This document shows, in pieces, positions 1-9,963 of a stretch of 64,000 bases of DNA; the first letter of the stretch is position 1, and every line of letters begins with the position of its first letter. A program made the position numbers and the translations under genes. The stretch lies in NCBI GenBank assembly GCA_027563935.2, contig CM050452.1:34976850-35040849 (forward strand). The letters run 5' to 3'. The notes beneath the pieces were generated by a model. That model did not search any database. It worked only from the letters and a program-made list of their open reading frames with translations, and was not told the DNA's origin. The DNA is from Costus lasius (Eukaryota > Streptophyta > Magnoliopsida > Zingiberales > Costaceae).

Positions 1-1601
1 CAGAATTTGAGTGACCTTGATAATGTTGACTTGACTTCATCTTGATGACATCTTTGCTGAGCTGGAATTGAGTGTTGCCTTTGATGGTGTGAGCTAAGTT
101 ACCAGGCCGTTGCCAAATAGTTGAAGGAGGTAGGTGCTTGTAAGTGCCTTACATGTGCCATCATCCTAGGCTACTAACAACCTACTACATTCACTAAAAA
201 TAAAACAAAGACTTGGTAAAGTAAACCCTAGGCTAATCCTAACTACAACATGACAACACCCAAATAGCAATATAAAGCTTACAAAATTGTTGTACCAAAC
301 TAGTCTTATGACAAACAAGACTAGGTAGAACCAAATATGACATAGACAAGTTTAAGTGCTGAAAGTAAATGTCCAAATGCTGAAATTGTAAATGAGTCCA
401 AATGCAGGAAATGTTGAGCATAACTAATCCCTTGAAGATGCCCCTGCATCATGAAGACAACCTTCATACAATGGGATGGCCCCCAAAACTGAAGATTAAT
501 GATCAAGGTCATCCAAGCTACCCCAACTGAGATGATCTTTGTACCTTGGGTTGGCCACCAAAAGCTTCAACTTGGAGCCGCAATTTTAATTCTTCGGAGA
601 AAAATTCTTTTGCCCCCGAGAAAGCTGATGCAGGAGCATCTTTGGGGATTTATTTTGCTATGATGTCTTTCACTGATCTTGTTTTAGAGTAGGGTTAGCC
701 TAGGATTTTATTTTCTTTTAAATCTATTTTTATTTTCCTAGTTGATGTAGTAGGATATTTGACGCAGCGGACTGTAGGTAGTGATGTCCTTAGTTCAGTA
801 CTCTAAGGAGGGGATGACCATGATGCGAAAAACGGGAGAGGGTCTTGAGACAAGGGAACAAGAAAGCGTGCGTTCGATTGAAATCTGGGGAAATCCGATG
901 AAAACCGAATTGATTTACTTGAGCAATACTCAGTGCGATGAAAACCACGACTCGATTACTAAGGAAAATACTCACCTTTCTAGTACAACCAACTTTTCCC
1001 TTGCATGCACGCGCGCGCAGAACCTTTACGATGCTACGGGGAAGGCGACGCTCGTCCAAGACACCATGCGGAATTGAAAAAGCGGAATTGAAAATGCAAA
1101 GGACCCGAAGCCTACAGCGGGTTCTTCAGGTGTTTTGATTGAAAGCAGTAAAGAGCACAAAAGTACAATGAGGCGAGAGAACCCTAGGCGAGCTCCTCGG
1201 AGTTTGCTGGACCTAGGCCTTTGCGTGGGGAAAGGCAACTACTACAACAAAGCTAAACACACAAGCCCTTCAGCCCTCTTTTATAGAACAAGAGGGGCAG
1301 GGATCACATGAGAACCACATGAGGGAGTTGGAGAAGCCAACCACCCTCCTAACAACCTAAAAGAGGGTCAAGATGCCCTCCAACAACTACTAACAAATTG
1401 AAAGCAACTAACTACAAAGTAGGAAGGTGTGGGCGCACGTCTCCCATGGGTTGGAGACGAGGCGCTAGATCACTTCAGAATAGGCCACCACGAAGTAGCA
1501 GAACTTGCTGATCGTGGGCTGGTTCTGGACGTTGGTGGCGGTCTCTTGGGCTGAGTTGAGGACTCGGTTGTTGTAACAATCCATCGGTGGCTCTTGAGGT
1601 G
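1..1601. other. Unclassified left flank of the Athila insertion
   Basis: This stretch lies outside the Athila element and continues on its far side at 46559. No confident gene is visible. The short frames at 781-1138 overlap on both strands and carry no recognisable motif. A minus-strand TATA-like box lies at 1278-1285 (TATAAAAG when read on that strand), downstream of the split minus-strand frame that ends at 1465. That order would fit the 3' end of an old LTR element followed by its LTR, but no LTR edge could be fixed. The rest is AT-rich intergenic-looking sequence. Confidence 0.4.
1465..1601 (-). pseudogene. C-terminal piece of a minus-strand frame split by Athila
   Basis: Read on the minus strand across the GTCCT duplication, the frame from 46559-46713 continues without a stop into this segment and ends at a stop at 1465-1467. 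The rejoined frame is proline- and serine-rich and ends in a short aromatic tail (KFCYFVVAYSEVI). The family is not recognised. The frame may be a real coding sequence of an older element or only an open stretch in a repeat. The exact frame continuity shows that the two flanks were contiguous before Athila inserted. It does not by itself prove that the frame is coding. Confidence 0.45.
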
Positions 1602-1606
1602 GTCCT
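1602..1606. repeat. Left target-site duplication of the Athila element (GTCCT)
   Basis: GTCCT sits directly before the LTR end TGTTGTATG at 1607. The same five bases follow the other LTR end TCATCA at 46554-46558. This perfect 5-bp duplication ties two LTR ends 45 kb apart to one integration event. Confidence 0.92.
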
Positions 1607-1992
1607 TGTTGTATGTCCGCAAGTGCACGGATACTCAAAGTAATAAAAAGATATCGAACCACAGAGACCTTGTTTGCCAAGTACCGAATAATCGATTTTT
1701 CACTAGCTAGGCAATCCGAATATGATGAAACTAACGATCGAAAAATGCACGAAAAATTATCAGAGAAGGAAACTGGGACTAGGGGTTCGTCCACCTTAAT
1801 TTTAATGACTAGGAGGAAATAAAGTGCTGTCAGTCAAATTTCGTTATGGTAAAGATATAATTTACTTAATAAAGGAATTATCTCGCTCTCGCGTAGATAA
1901 TTATACAAAGAACCAATCCTCACACTCGTGCAGGATCTATTCAATGCTGAAGATAAGTAAATTATTGACAAAGAACTCAAGAATCACTCTCG
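1607..1992 (-). repeat. Athila 3' LTR, distal part (split by Gypsy-B)
   Basis: Matches the inner end of the Athila 5' LTR from 44649 onward, starting TGTTGTATG and running to ACTCTCG at 1992. The rest of this LTR resumes at 19952 with GTGCATCCG. The uninterrupted order is visible in the other LTR at about 45028-45045. Confidence 0.88.
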
Positions 1993-2003
1993 AGAACTCA
2001 AGA

Positions 2004-4066
2004 ACCAAAATTTATAGTAAATTTTGTGTCATTTTATTGGTATTTTTGTGTCAAATTTATGCTCCTTTGCTCATTTATATGCCTTTTTAATTAAATATTC
2101 CAAAATCTACTTCTATTTCGGTTTTTGATGATTTTCAGGCAAAAAGGCTTATTTTTTAGGCATTTTCAAGCAAATCCAAATACATAGAAGAATTCCCATC
2201 ATCTAGAGGAGATCACTTGACAAATTTCACGCAAATCGAAGAAACCAACCAAAATGCGGTAGTGCCGTATTCTATATTACGGTACCGTATTTCCGTACGA
2301 TACCGTAATATCAAAGCACTACCGTAAATTGGTGGAATTTTCGACTAGAAGGTTTAATGAAAAATACGGCACTGCCATAAAACTTAACACTGCTGTATTT
2401 TGAAGCGCATTCAGAACAGAGATAATTCCTGATTTTACGGCACTACCGTAAACTTTGACACGGGTTGTATTTTCCAGATGATTTCGACTAGAGAGTTCAG
2501 CTGATTTTACGGCAGTGCCGTGAACCATTATACGATGTTGTATTTGCCAGACAATTCAGATCAGAGAACGCGAGCAATTTGACGGCACTGCCGTGAAATA
2601 TTACACTGCCGTATTTTCATTTTTGAACGTGACTCCACAGTCAATTTTGAAGCCCGATTTTTGTGGAGAAGATTGCGGATGATCCAGACCTTTAAATTTG
2701 ATACCGTAAGAAGAAGAAGGGGAGCCTCCGAGGAGGAGAACACGCCAAGGGCGAAAGCCCTAATTTTCATCCACTCTAGAGAGAGAAATTGAGTTACACG
2801 CCACCGCCTTAGGGTTCACCACCGGGAAGCGTACTGGCTATCTCCAGCCGTGAAATTTGAGTGAAAGCTACGCATAGAGGAGGAGAAAGTGCTCCAGAAG
2901 TTTCAGAGTGAAAGGAAGTCAATCGGAGGAGAAATCAACAACAAACCGATCGCCGGCACTATTCATGTGTGTGATTACGACTATAATTTTTATTACAACC
3001 GTGTGGTTATTTGTTCTTCCCCTTTCTTTTCGATTTTTGACACTTAAACACTATGGATTACTTTAATCTTTTCACCATGCTAGCTTAAACACTCTTTAGG
3101 ACATGGGGGAGTAATTCCCTTTGATTTTCTTAATGACTAGATACTTTTTGCTTTCATCATGATTATTCTACTTTGATAATTTTACCTATGCGATTATTGC
3201 TCTAAGATTCTCCTTAGTTTACTTTTTGTCATCATAATTTAGAGTTTTCGCAATAAGGACCGAAAGGTGATTTGCTTGAGAACTTGGAACCCTAAAATTG
3301 ATTAATAGGAATTCACCGTAAGAAATTAGGTTAAGTTCTTATTTCTTTATTTTAATAGTTTAAATTGCCATGATGATAATTATGAACCTAGGATTGAGTT
3401 ATTGTGTCAAACGTGGAGATCTTGCACGAAAGTGACGATCGGAACGTTGGAGAACCATAGGTAGAACTTGTGTTGAGACTTGGATGCACAAAAGTGATCC
3501 TTGAGTTTCCACTCGAGGCGATCAACTTAGAACTCGAATGCACGAAAGTGATCCTCGAAGTCTTTGTTTGATGATTTACTTATCATTAGCTTGGGATAAA
3601 TCTTGCGCGAAAGCGAGGATTGGTCTCTACATGGTTATCTGCACAAAAGTGAGTTAATCTCTTTAGAAAGTAAATTATGCCTTTATCATAAGAGAATTTG
3701 ATTGATGAATATCCTTATATATCTAGTCATGAAAATTAAAGTGAATGAAACCCTAGTCCCAGTTTATCTTTGATAGTATTTTCCCGTGTGTTTTCGATCT
3801 TTACTTTGCTTTTATTCGATTGCCTAGATAGGAAGAAATCAATTATTTGGTACTTGACAACATAGATCCCTATGGATTCGATACTTTCTTTATTACTTCG
3901 AGTATCCGTGCAATTGCAGACACTACATGTTTAGGGACAACAAGTTTTTGGAGCCGTGTTAGGGAGTGACAAAAGTCCCTGTACGCCAACACTTAGGTTT
4001 TGGCTGCGACACCTGAAATAAGTCTACCTACTTGTATTCATAAGTGTGTCCTTTCGGATAACAACA
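2004..4066 (+). repeat. Gypsy-B 5' LTR
   Basis: Aligns with the 3' LTR copy at 8208-9963 and 19634-19951. The expected start TGATGAT is missing: 11 bases at 1993-2003 repeat nearby upstream sequence instead. The LTR ends ACAACA at 4066, followed by a short spacer and the PBS. The copies differ at many scattered positions, so this insertion is older than the copia insertions. Confidence 0.82.
2254..2625 (+). repeat. Degenerate 72-bp tandem repeats with palindromes (Gypsy-B 5' LTR)
   Basis: ACGGCA-type palindromes recur at 2366, 2437, 2509 and 2582, a period of 71-73 bp. The surrounding sequence is also similar from unit to unit. Best-preserved palindromes are at 2435-2451 and 2507-2523. Weaker relatives occur at 2254-2325, including ACGGTACCGT at about 2279-2288. 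The same array is in the other LTR at 8462-8835. Confidence 0.8.
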
Positions 4067-4072
4067 AGTTTT

Positions 4073-4090
4073 TGGCACTGTTGCCGAGGG
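4073..4090 (+). other. Primer-binding site, tRNA-Asp type (degenerate)
   Basis: TGGCACTGTTGCCGAGGG lies seven bases after the LTR end. It differs at four positions from the plant tRNA-Asp complement TGGCGCCGTTGCCGGGGA. The Athila PBS at 44625-44642 is much closer to canonical. Confidence 0.75.
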
Positions 4091-4459
4091 CCTTAGTTTT
4101 GTTAATATCAAAATAGTTGTTAGTATTGCTAGACTAGATTTTATTTGTTTTAGATTTAACTTTGTTTTCTATTTTTACAGGTTTTGGATTTTCAGAAGTT
4201 ATGACACAACTGAGATTTTCTAAAATTTATAAATTTACTTGTGTTTTATATTTTTTTATTTTTTTTATATTTCGAAAAAAAAAGTTTTATTTGATTGATT
4301 GGTGTTGGATTATCTTTCTGTTCTTTATAGATTTGAAGATATGTCTTATAACTCCTGGGCAACTGAAAGAGGTGAGTATACATATCATATAAAGATGATT
4401 CATCATGCACTCTTTAAGATAAGTTAGATTTTATCTCTCGTCAAGTAGACACTTTAAAT

Positions 4460-5494
4460 ATGCATCCTGTTAAGACATCTTATTCTTCTATTAGTTGTGA
4501 TATTTGTGGATGTTTTGATCATTATACTTCTGATTGCCAAATTTTAATGCCTCAAAATTCTAATTTATCATGGTATCAAGATGATCATTATGACAGTAGT
4601 TGGGAAAATCAAACTTCTTTTTATGATGATTGCTCAAATCATGTTTCTGAACCATATTTTGAGGATACTGAAGAATCTAGATTAGAATCTATACTTGAGA
4701 AATTCATGACAAATCAAAACCAGACAAATCAAAATAAGGAAACTGAGGATCTTAAGGAAATAATGAGTCAGCTTGCTTCTCAAATAGAATCCTTAACTGC
4801 TAATACTGAAATGTTGGAAACCCAGTTAGCACAACAAGCATGTTTATTTGAGTTTGAAACTGAAGAAATTGATTTAAAAAATTCTCACTCTGATTATGAT
4901 TGTTTTGAGATTGAGCCTTATGTGAACATTAATGAATCTCACTCTGATTTTGATAATTGTGAAATTGATTCCTTTGATAATTTATTTGTGGAAAAGTTTG
5001 AGGAAATTGAAATTAAAAAATCCTCTTTTGATGAAATTGATTCTTTTGATAATATATTGTTTATGGTTAATTCTGATGAAGGATATGAGGGGACGGAGTT
5101 AGAAAAATCTTATTGTGATTTTGTTGATAATTTTGAAATCAATGAATCGTTTGATTGTGAGCATGAGGAACTTGAAAATGATTTGAAAATTACAAACATT
5201 ATTGAATCTCACTCTGATGCTTTGCCCATGTCCATTGATTTATTTGAAAAGTTATGTTTTATTGAGGAATCTAATGAGAAACAGAAAAGTTATTTTGATG
5301 ATCCAATACTTGAATTCTTTGATGGAAGTCCTATGGCAATTGAAGATTTAAATTTGAAGAAAAGACTTATGATTTTGCTCTCTGATAAATTTAGGAAGAT
5401 CATTGAATATCCTTTGATTGAAGTTGAAAATATTGATTTTGATTTCTGCATATTTAAGAAAGCCACATTGATTGTGATTTATTTAAAATTTTAG
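4460..5494 (+). CDS. Gag-like acidic protein with zinc knuckle and coiled coil
   Basis: 344 residues, the only sizeable ORF of Gypsy-B. Residues 13-26 form a perfect CX2CX4HX4C zinc knuckle (C13, C16, H21, C26), as in retroelement nucleocapsid. Residues 95-128 are a likely coiled coil ending LETQLAQQA, close to the LESQIA segment in the Athila gag C-terminal part near 27240. From residue 130 on the protein is very acidic and Phe/Asp/Glu-rich, with ESHSD-type repeats at about 142, 160 and 250. There is no protease or polymerase domain. The start ATG is inferred; the frame opens only shortly upstream. It is probably a stand-alone descendant of the Athila gag C-terminal region. A role in RNA binding or packaging is inference. 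The frame is intact although the surrounding element has decayed. Confidence 0.65.
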   Translation: MHPVKTSYSSISCDICGCFDHYTSDCQILMPQNSNLSWYQDDHYDSSWENQTSFYDDCSNHVSEPYFEDTEESRLESILEKFMTNQNQTNQNKETEDLKEIMSQLASQIESLTANTEMLETQLAQQACLFEFETEEIDLKNSHSDYDCFEIEPYVNINESHSDFDNCEIDSFDNLFVEKFEEIEIKKSSFDEIDSFDNILFMVNSDEGYEGTELEKSYCDFVDNFEINESFDCEHEELENDLKITNIIESHSDALPMSIDLFEKLCFIEESNEKQKSYFDDPILEFFDGSPMAIEDLNLKKRLMILLSDKFRKIIEYPLIEVENIDFDFCIFKKATLIVIYLKF

Positions 5495-8207
5495 ATATTT
5501 GAATTAGTGGCTAAACTTTTTGGACAGCGAAAAAGAAAGAAATTGCATGCTATTTACTTTGGTACTGATTCACCTGCTTCACCATGAGATTTGATGTTTG
5601 GTCAATCTATGGACCTAAAATTAGTGCTTCTTGGGAGGCAACCCAAGCATTATCATTTAGCTTAGTTTCTCTTATTTTAGTTTATTTTTAGAATTAATTT
5701 TTTCTTCTTTTTTGTAGGAAAATAAAATTTTGCGCAAAATACGGCACTGCCGTAATCTGTGTTATGGTGTCGTAATTTTGGTCTGATTTCATCCCGAGAG
5801 TTTTTAGTCTTTTATGGCACTACCGTAAGATATTTTATGGTGTCGTAATTTGGGGTAATTTTTGTACATAAGGTTTTGTGTCTTTTACGGCAGTACCTTA
5901 TGTTGTTTCACGGTACCGTATTTTAAAGCTGCATTCTTCTAATCTGATTAGGTGTCGCTGCGATTTTAAGAAACTGGGTTGGGAAAAATTTTGATCTTTG
6001 GCACGACATGGAAGTACTCATCTTGTTCTATCATCTGGATATTTTTTCTAAATTTTAAAGTCCATGGATCATTCTGAAACACATAGCATCTTTTCGATTT
6101 TGATTAATTTCTGCAGCAGTTTTCTTTTGACTAATCTGATTAGCACCTTTATTGCAAGTTTTTAATATGCTTTAATGAGTTGTAACCCTGATTTTTCTCA
6201 TGGAATATGAAGAACACGTGTCATTCTATCTTGAGGATTAGTTATTTTCATGAAAATACTTTCTAATCATTCTAGGACACATAGCAACTTTTCAAATCTG
6301 ATTAACTTCTGTGCAGTTTTTAATCGTGTAATCTGAGTAGCCTTCTTTCTCTTGATACCCTAAATTCCTAATAGATTTTGATCCTTTGATTTTCATACAT
6401 CTGAAAAGAACGAGTTTTATTCTATTACATGGTTTTGTCCACTTTCTTTTTGGATCATTAAATCTTATTCTTAGGTATAGCTACTTTTCATAAAAAATTT
6501 AGTTGCTGCTCTACTTGCTTTCTACATGTTATAGCTTCTTTTGGCTCCAGATCCAGAAATCAGTCTTCCACCTCTAGCAACCACTGCATCTGCCTCTGAC
6601 ATCACTGTTTCCAGCCGTCGACACTGGATTATACCATCAGCAGACTCTTACTTCTTCTACTGCCTCTATTTCCATTTATTTGATTTATTTATCCAGCAGA
6701 CTCTCCATTAGTGACTGATTTTTTTTTATCTATGCAGCGTTATTTCTGGCACCCACCTACCAATGATCTCACCTCCAAGACTGTATTCTCTAGCAGGCCA
6801 CTAGAGATTACTCACTCTACTGTCGGCACCATCACCATCATTGCTAGCAGCTTTTCAGCCAGCCTCTGTTCCACCGGCATCTACTTTGCATCAGTTTTTT
6901 CCACCAGCACCTTCTTCGGACCTTCAGCAATATCTCTAATTTTCCTTTGAGAAAAATATTTCCTATCATTTTTTTAGTAAGATACTATTTTTGGTCTGAG
7001 CCTTATGTGCCCAAAAATTTGTGCAGGTAAAATTTTTTAGAATGTGCATCTTTGAGGAAGATCCAGCCGCACCTACCCTGACGCTACAGATTGAGCTTGC
7101 TACATAGCTTTGTGAGTATTGTTTGCACTTTCTTGCTATTTGATTACTTGATTATCTACACTTTTCTTCTCCTAAAAATTTCTATCGCTTTACATCCTTT
7201 GCATTGTTTGAGCCTTATGTGGTTTCTTGAGTCTATCATGTTATACTTTTGACCATGATTGTATGAGTTTGACGCTTCACACCTTTTGCATTGGTATTGA
7301 CATTCTTGATACTTAAAGAAAATTTTTATGACTTGAATCCATGTGATAAGTGATGTGTGGATTTTTGTATGATGATGCATATCAATACCTGTGAATGGAA
7401 ATATACCTCTTATGCTGAATTTATTTCTTCAATATATATCTACTTGTTGAAATTCTTCATTGATTGATGCATGAGGTTTTGGGTAGGTATGTTGTTTGAT
7501 GAATGCAATCTAAGAGTGAAGCATCTTTCTTGAATAAAATGAGCATATGAGTGTAATTTTTCAATTGATGTCAATTGAATAACCTAGTTGATGTTTAGTT
7601 TATCTTACTATTTGTTGGAAAGAAAGAATCCAAGATCTACAAAAATAGTGAGAGACTCCCCTATTTGGCACTGTGCAAAATTGACAGTGGTACCTAAGAG
7701 ATGGGTTGAAGTCTATAAAAAAAAGAGAGAGGAAAAATAATAATGACTCCTCTACTTGGCACTGTATAAAATTGACAGTGGTACCGAAGACAAGAGTTGA
7801 AGTCTTAAATAAAAAGTATGTATCTATGTGGGTATATGCTATCTATACAAAAATAAAAAAAAAAGAGGGGTAAGAAAAGAGAGATTCTGTGTGGAAAAAG
7901 ATCTAGGAGACTTATTCCTGTAAACAACGGTATGATAGATTTAAACTGAAACTTAGGTGAATTCATGAGATTGAGATTTTGTTTATTATGCGAGTTGCGA
8001 AGTTTTATTTGATCAAAGTTCTGAAACTTAAGGATTAATTTTAGAGGACGATGTATTTATTTGAAATTTCATGTAGCTTTTGGTGGAAAATTTCATGAGC
8101 GATTATATTTTAGAAATTTATTTTTCATAAAGGAGCATAATTTTCATACTTAGCATTATTCTTTATTTATTTGCTTAAGGACAAGTAAAGTTTGAGTTTT
8201 ATGTGTT
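5495..8207 (+). other. Gypsy-B 3' non-coding region
   Basis: About 2.7 kb without a convincing gene, equivalent to the Athila segment between integrase and 3' LTR (21451-23224). It holds palindrome modules at about 5738-5930, including ATACGGCACTGCCGTAAT at 5739. A long AT-rich stretch follows, then a sequence (AAAGTTTGAG..ATGTGTT) just before the LTR that is shared with the Athila at 21451-21480. The 79-residue frame at 6711-6950 is Ser/Thr/Phe-rich low-complexity sequence and is not called. Confidence 0.6.
7652..7815 (+). repeat. Imperfect direct repeat, two units of about 90 bp
   Basis: Two copies begin near 7652 and 7743. Both contain TTGGCACTGT, AAAATTGACAGTGGTACC and GTTGAAGTCT. A related single stretch appears in the Athila-like fragment at about 56520-56574 on the opposite strand. 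Confidence 0.65.
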
Positions 8208-9963
8208 TGATGATACCAAAATTTATAGTAAATTTCGTGCCATTTCATTGGTATTTTTGTGTCAAATTTATGCTCCTTTGCTCATTTATATGCCTTTTTA
8301 ATCAAATATTGCAAAATCTACTTCTATTTCGGTTTTTGATGATTTTCAGGCAAAAAGGCATGTTTTGTAGGCGTTTTCAAGCAAATCCAAATACATAGAA
8401 GAATTCCCATCATCTAGAGGATATCACTTGACAAATTTCACGTAAATCGAAGCAACCAACCAAAATACGGTAGTGTCGTATTTCTATATTACGGTACCAT
8501 ATTTTCGTACGATACCGTAATATCATAGCACTGCTGTAAATTGGTGGAATTTCCAACCATAAGGTTTAATGAAAAATATGGCACTGCCGTAAAACTTAAC
8601 ACTACCGTATTTTGAAGCGTATTCAGAACAGAGATAATTCCTGATTTTAAAGCACTACCGTAAACTTTGACATGGGCCGTATTTTCTAGATGATTTCGAC
8701 CAGAGAGTTCAGTCAATTTTATGGCAGTGCCGTGAACCATTATACGTTGTCGTATTTGCCAAACAATTCAGATCAGAGAACGCGAGCGATTTTACGGCAC
8801 TGCCATGAAATATTACACTGATGTATTTTCATTTTTGAACGCGACTCCACAGTCAATTTTGAAGCCCAATTTTTGCAAAGAAGATTGCGGATGATCCAGA
8901 CCTTTAAATTTGATACCATAAGAAGAAGAAGAAGGGGAGCCTCCAAGGAGGTGAACACGCCAAGGGCGAAAGCCCTAATTTTCATCCATTCTAGAGAGAA
9001 AAATCGAGTTACACGCCACTGCCTTAGGGTTCACCACCGGAAAGCGTACAGGCTATCTCTGGCCGTGAAATTTGAGTGAAACCTATGCATAGAGGAGGAG
9101 AAGGTGCTTTAGAAGTTTCAGAGTGAAAGGAGGTCAATCGAAGGAGAAATCAACAACAAACCGATTGCCGGCACTGTTCATGCATGTGATTACAGCTGTA
9201 ATTTTTATTACAGCCGTGTGGTTATTTGTTCTTTCCCTTTCTTTTTAATTTCTAACACTTAAACACTATGGATTACTTTAATCTTTTCACCATGCTAGCT
9301 TAAACACTCTTTGGGACATGGGGGAGTAATTCCCTTTGATTTTCTTAATGACTAGATACTTTTTGCTTTCATCATGATTATTCTACTTTGATAATTTTAC
9401 CTATGCGATTATTGCTCTAAGATTCTCCTTAGTTTACTTTTTGTCATCATAATTTAGAGTTTTCGCAATAAGGACCGAAAGGTGATTTGCTTGAGAACTT
9501 GGAACCCTAAAATTGATTAATAGGAACTCACCGTAAGAAATTAGGTTAAGTTCTTATTTCTTTATTTTAGTAGTTTAAATTGTCATGATGATAATTATGA
9601 ACCTAGGATTGAGTTATTGTGTCAAACGTGGAGATCTTGCACGAAAGTGAGGATCGGAACGTTGGAGAACCATAGGTAGAACTTGTGTTGAGACTCGGAT
9701 GCATGAAAATGATCCTTGAGTTTCCACTCGAGGCGATCAACTTAGAACTCGAATGCACGAAAATGATCCTCGAGTTCTTTGTTTGATGATTTACTTATCA
9801 TTAGCTTGGGATAAATCTTGCGCGAAATTGAGGATTGGTCTCTACATGGTTATCTGCACAAAAGTGAGTTAATCTCTTTACAAAGTAAATTATGCCTTTA
9901 TCATAATAGAATTTGATTGATGAATATCCTTATATATCTAGTCATGAAAATTAAAGTGAATGA
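8208..9963 (+). repeat. Gypsy-B 3' LTR, proximal part
   Basis: Begins TGATGATACC and aligns with 2004 onward. It is broken at 9963 by Copia-X and resumes at 19634. The palindrome array lies at 8462-8835, partly decayed by base changes relative to the other LTR. The 5-bp Copia-X target AATGA (9959-9963) belongs to this LTR. Confidence 0.85.
9959..9963. repeat. Copia-X target-site duplication (AATGA), left copy
   Basis: AATGA directly precedes TGTTGGGG at 9964 and directly follows ACCAACA at 19628 (copy at 19629-19633). The uninterrupted site GTGAATGAAACC is visible in the other Gypsy-B LTR near 3745-3756. Confidence 0.95.

Noticed and set aside
6711..6950. 79-residue plus-strand frame in Gypsy-B
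   Set aside because: Low-complexity Ser/Thr/Phe sequence in non-coding DNA, no homologue in the Athila equivalent region.
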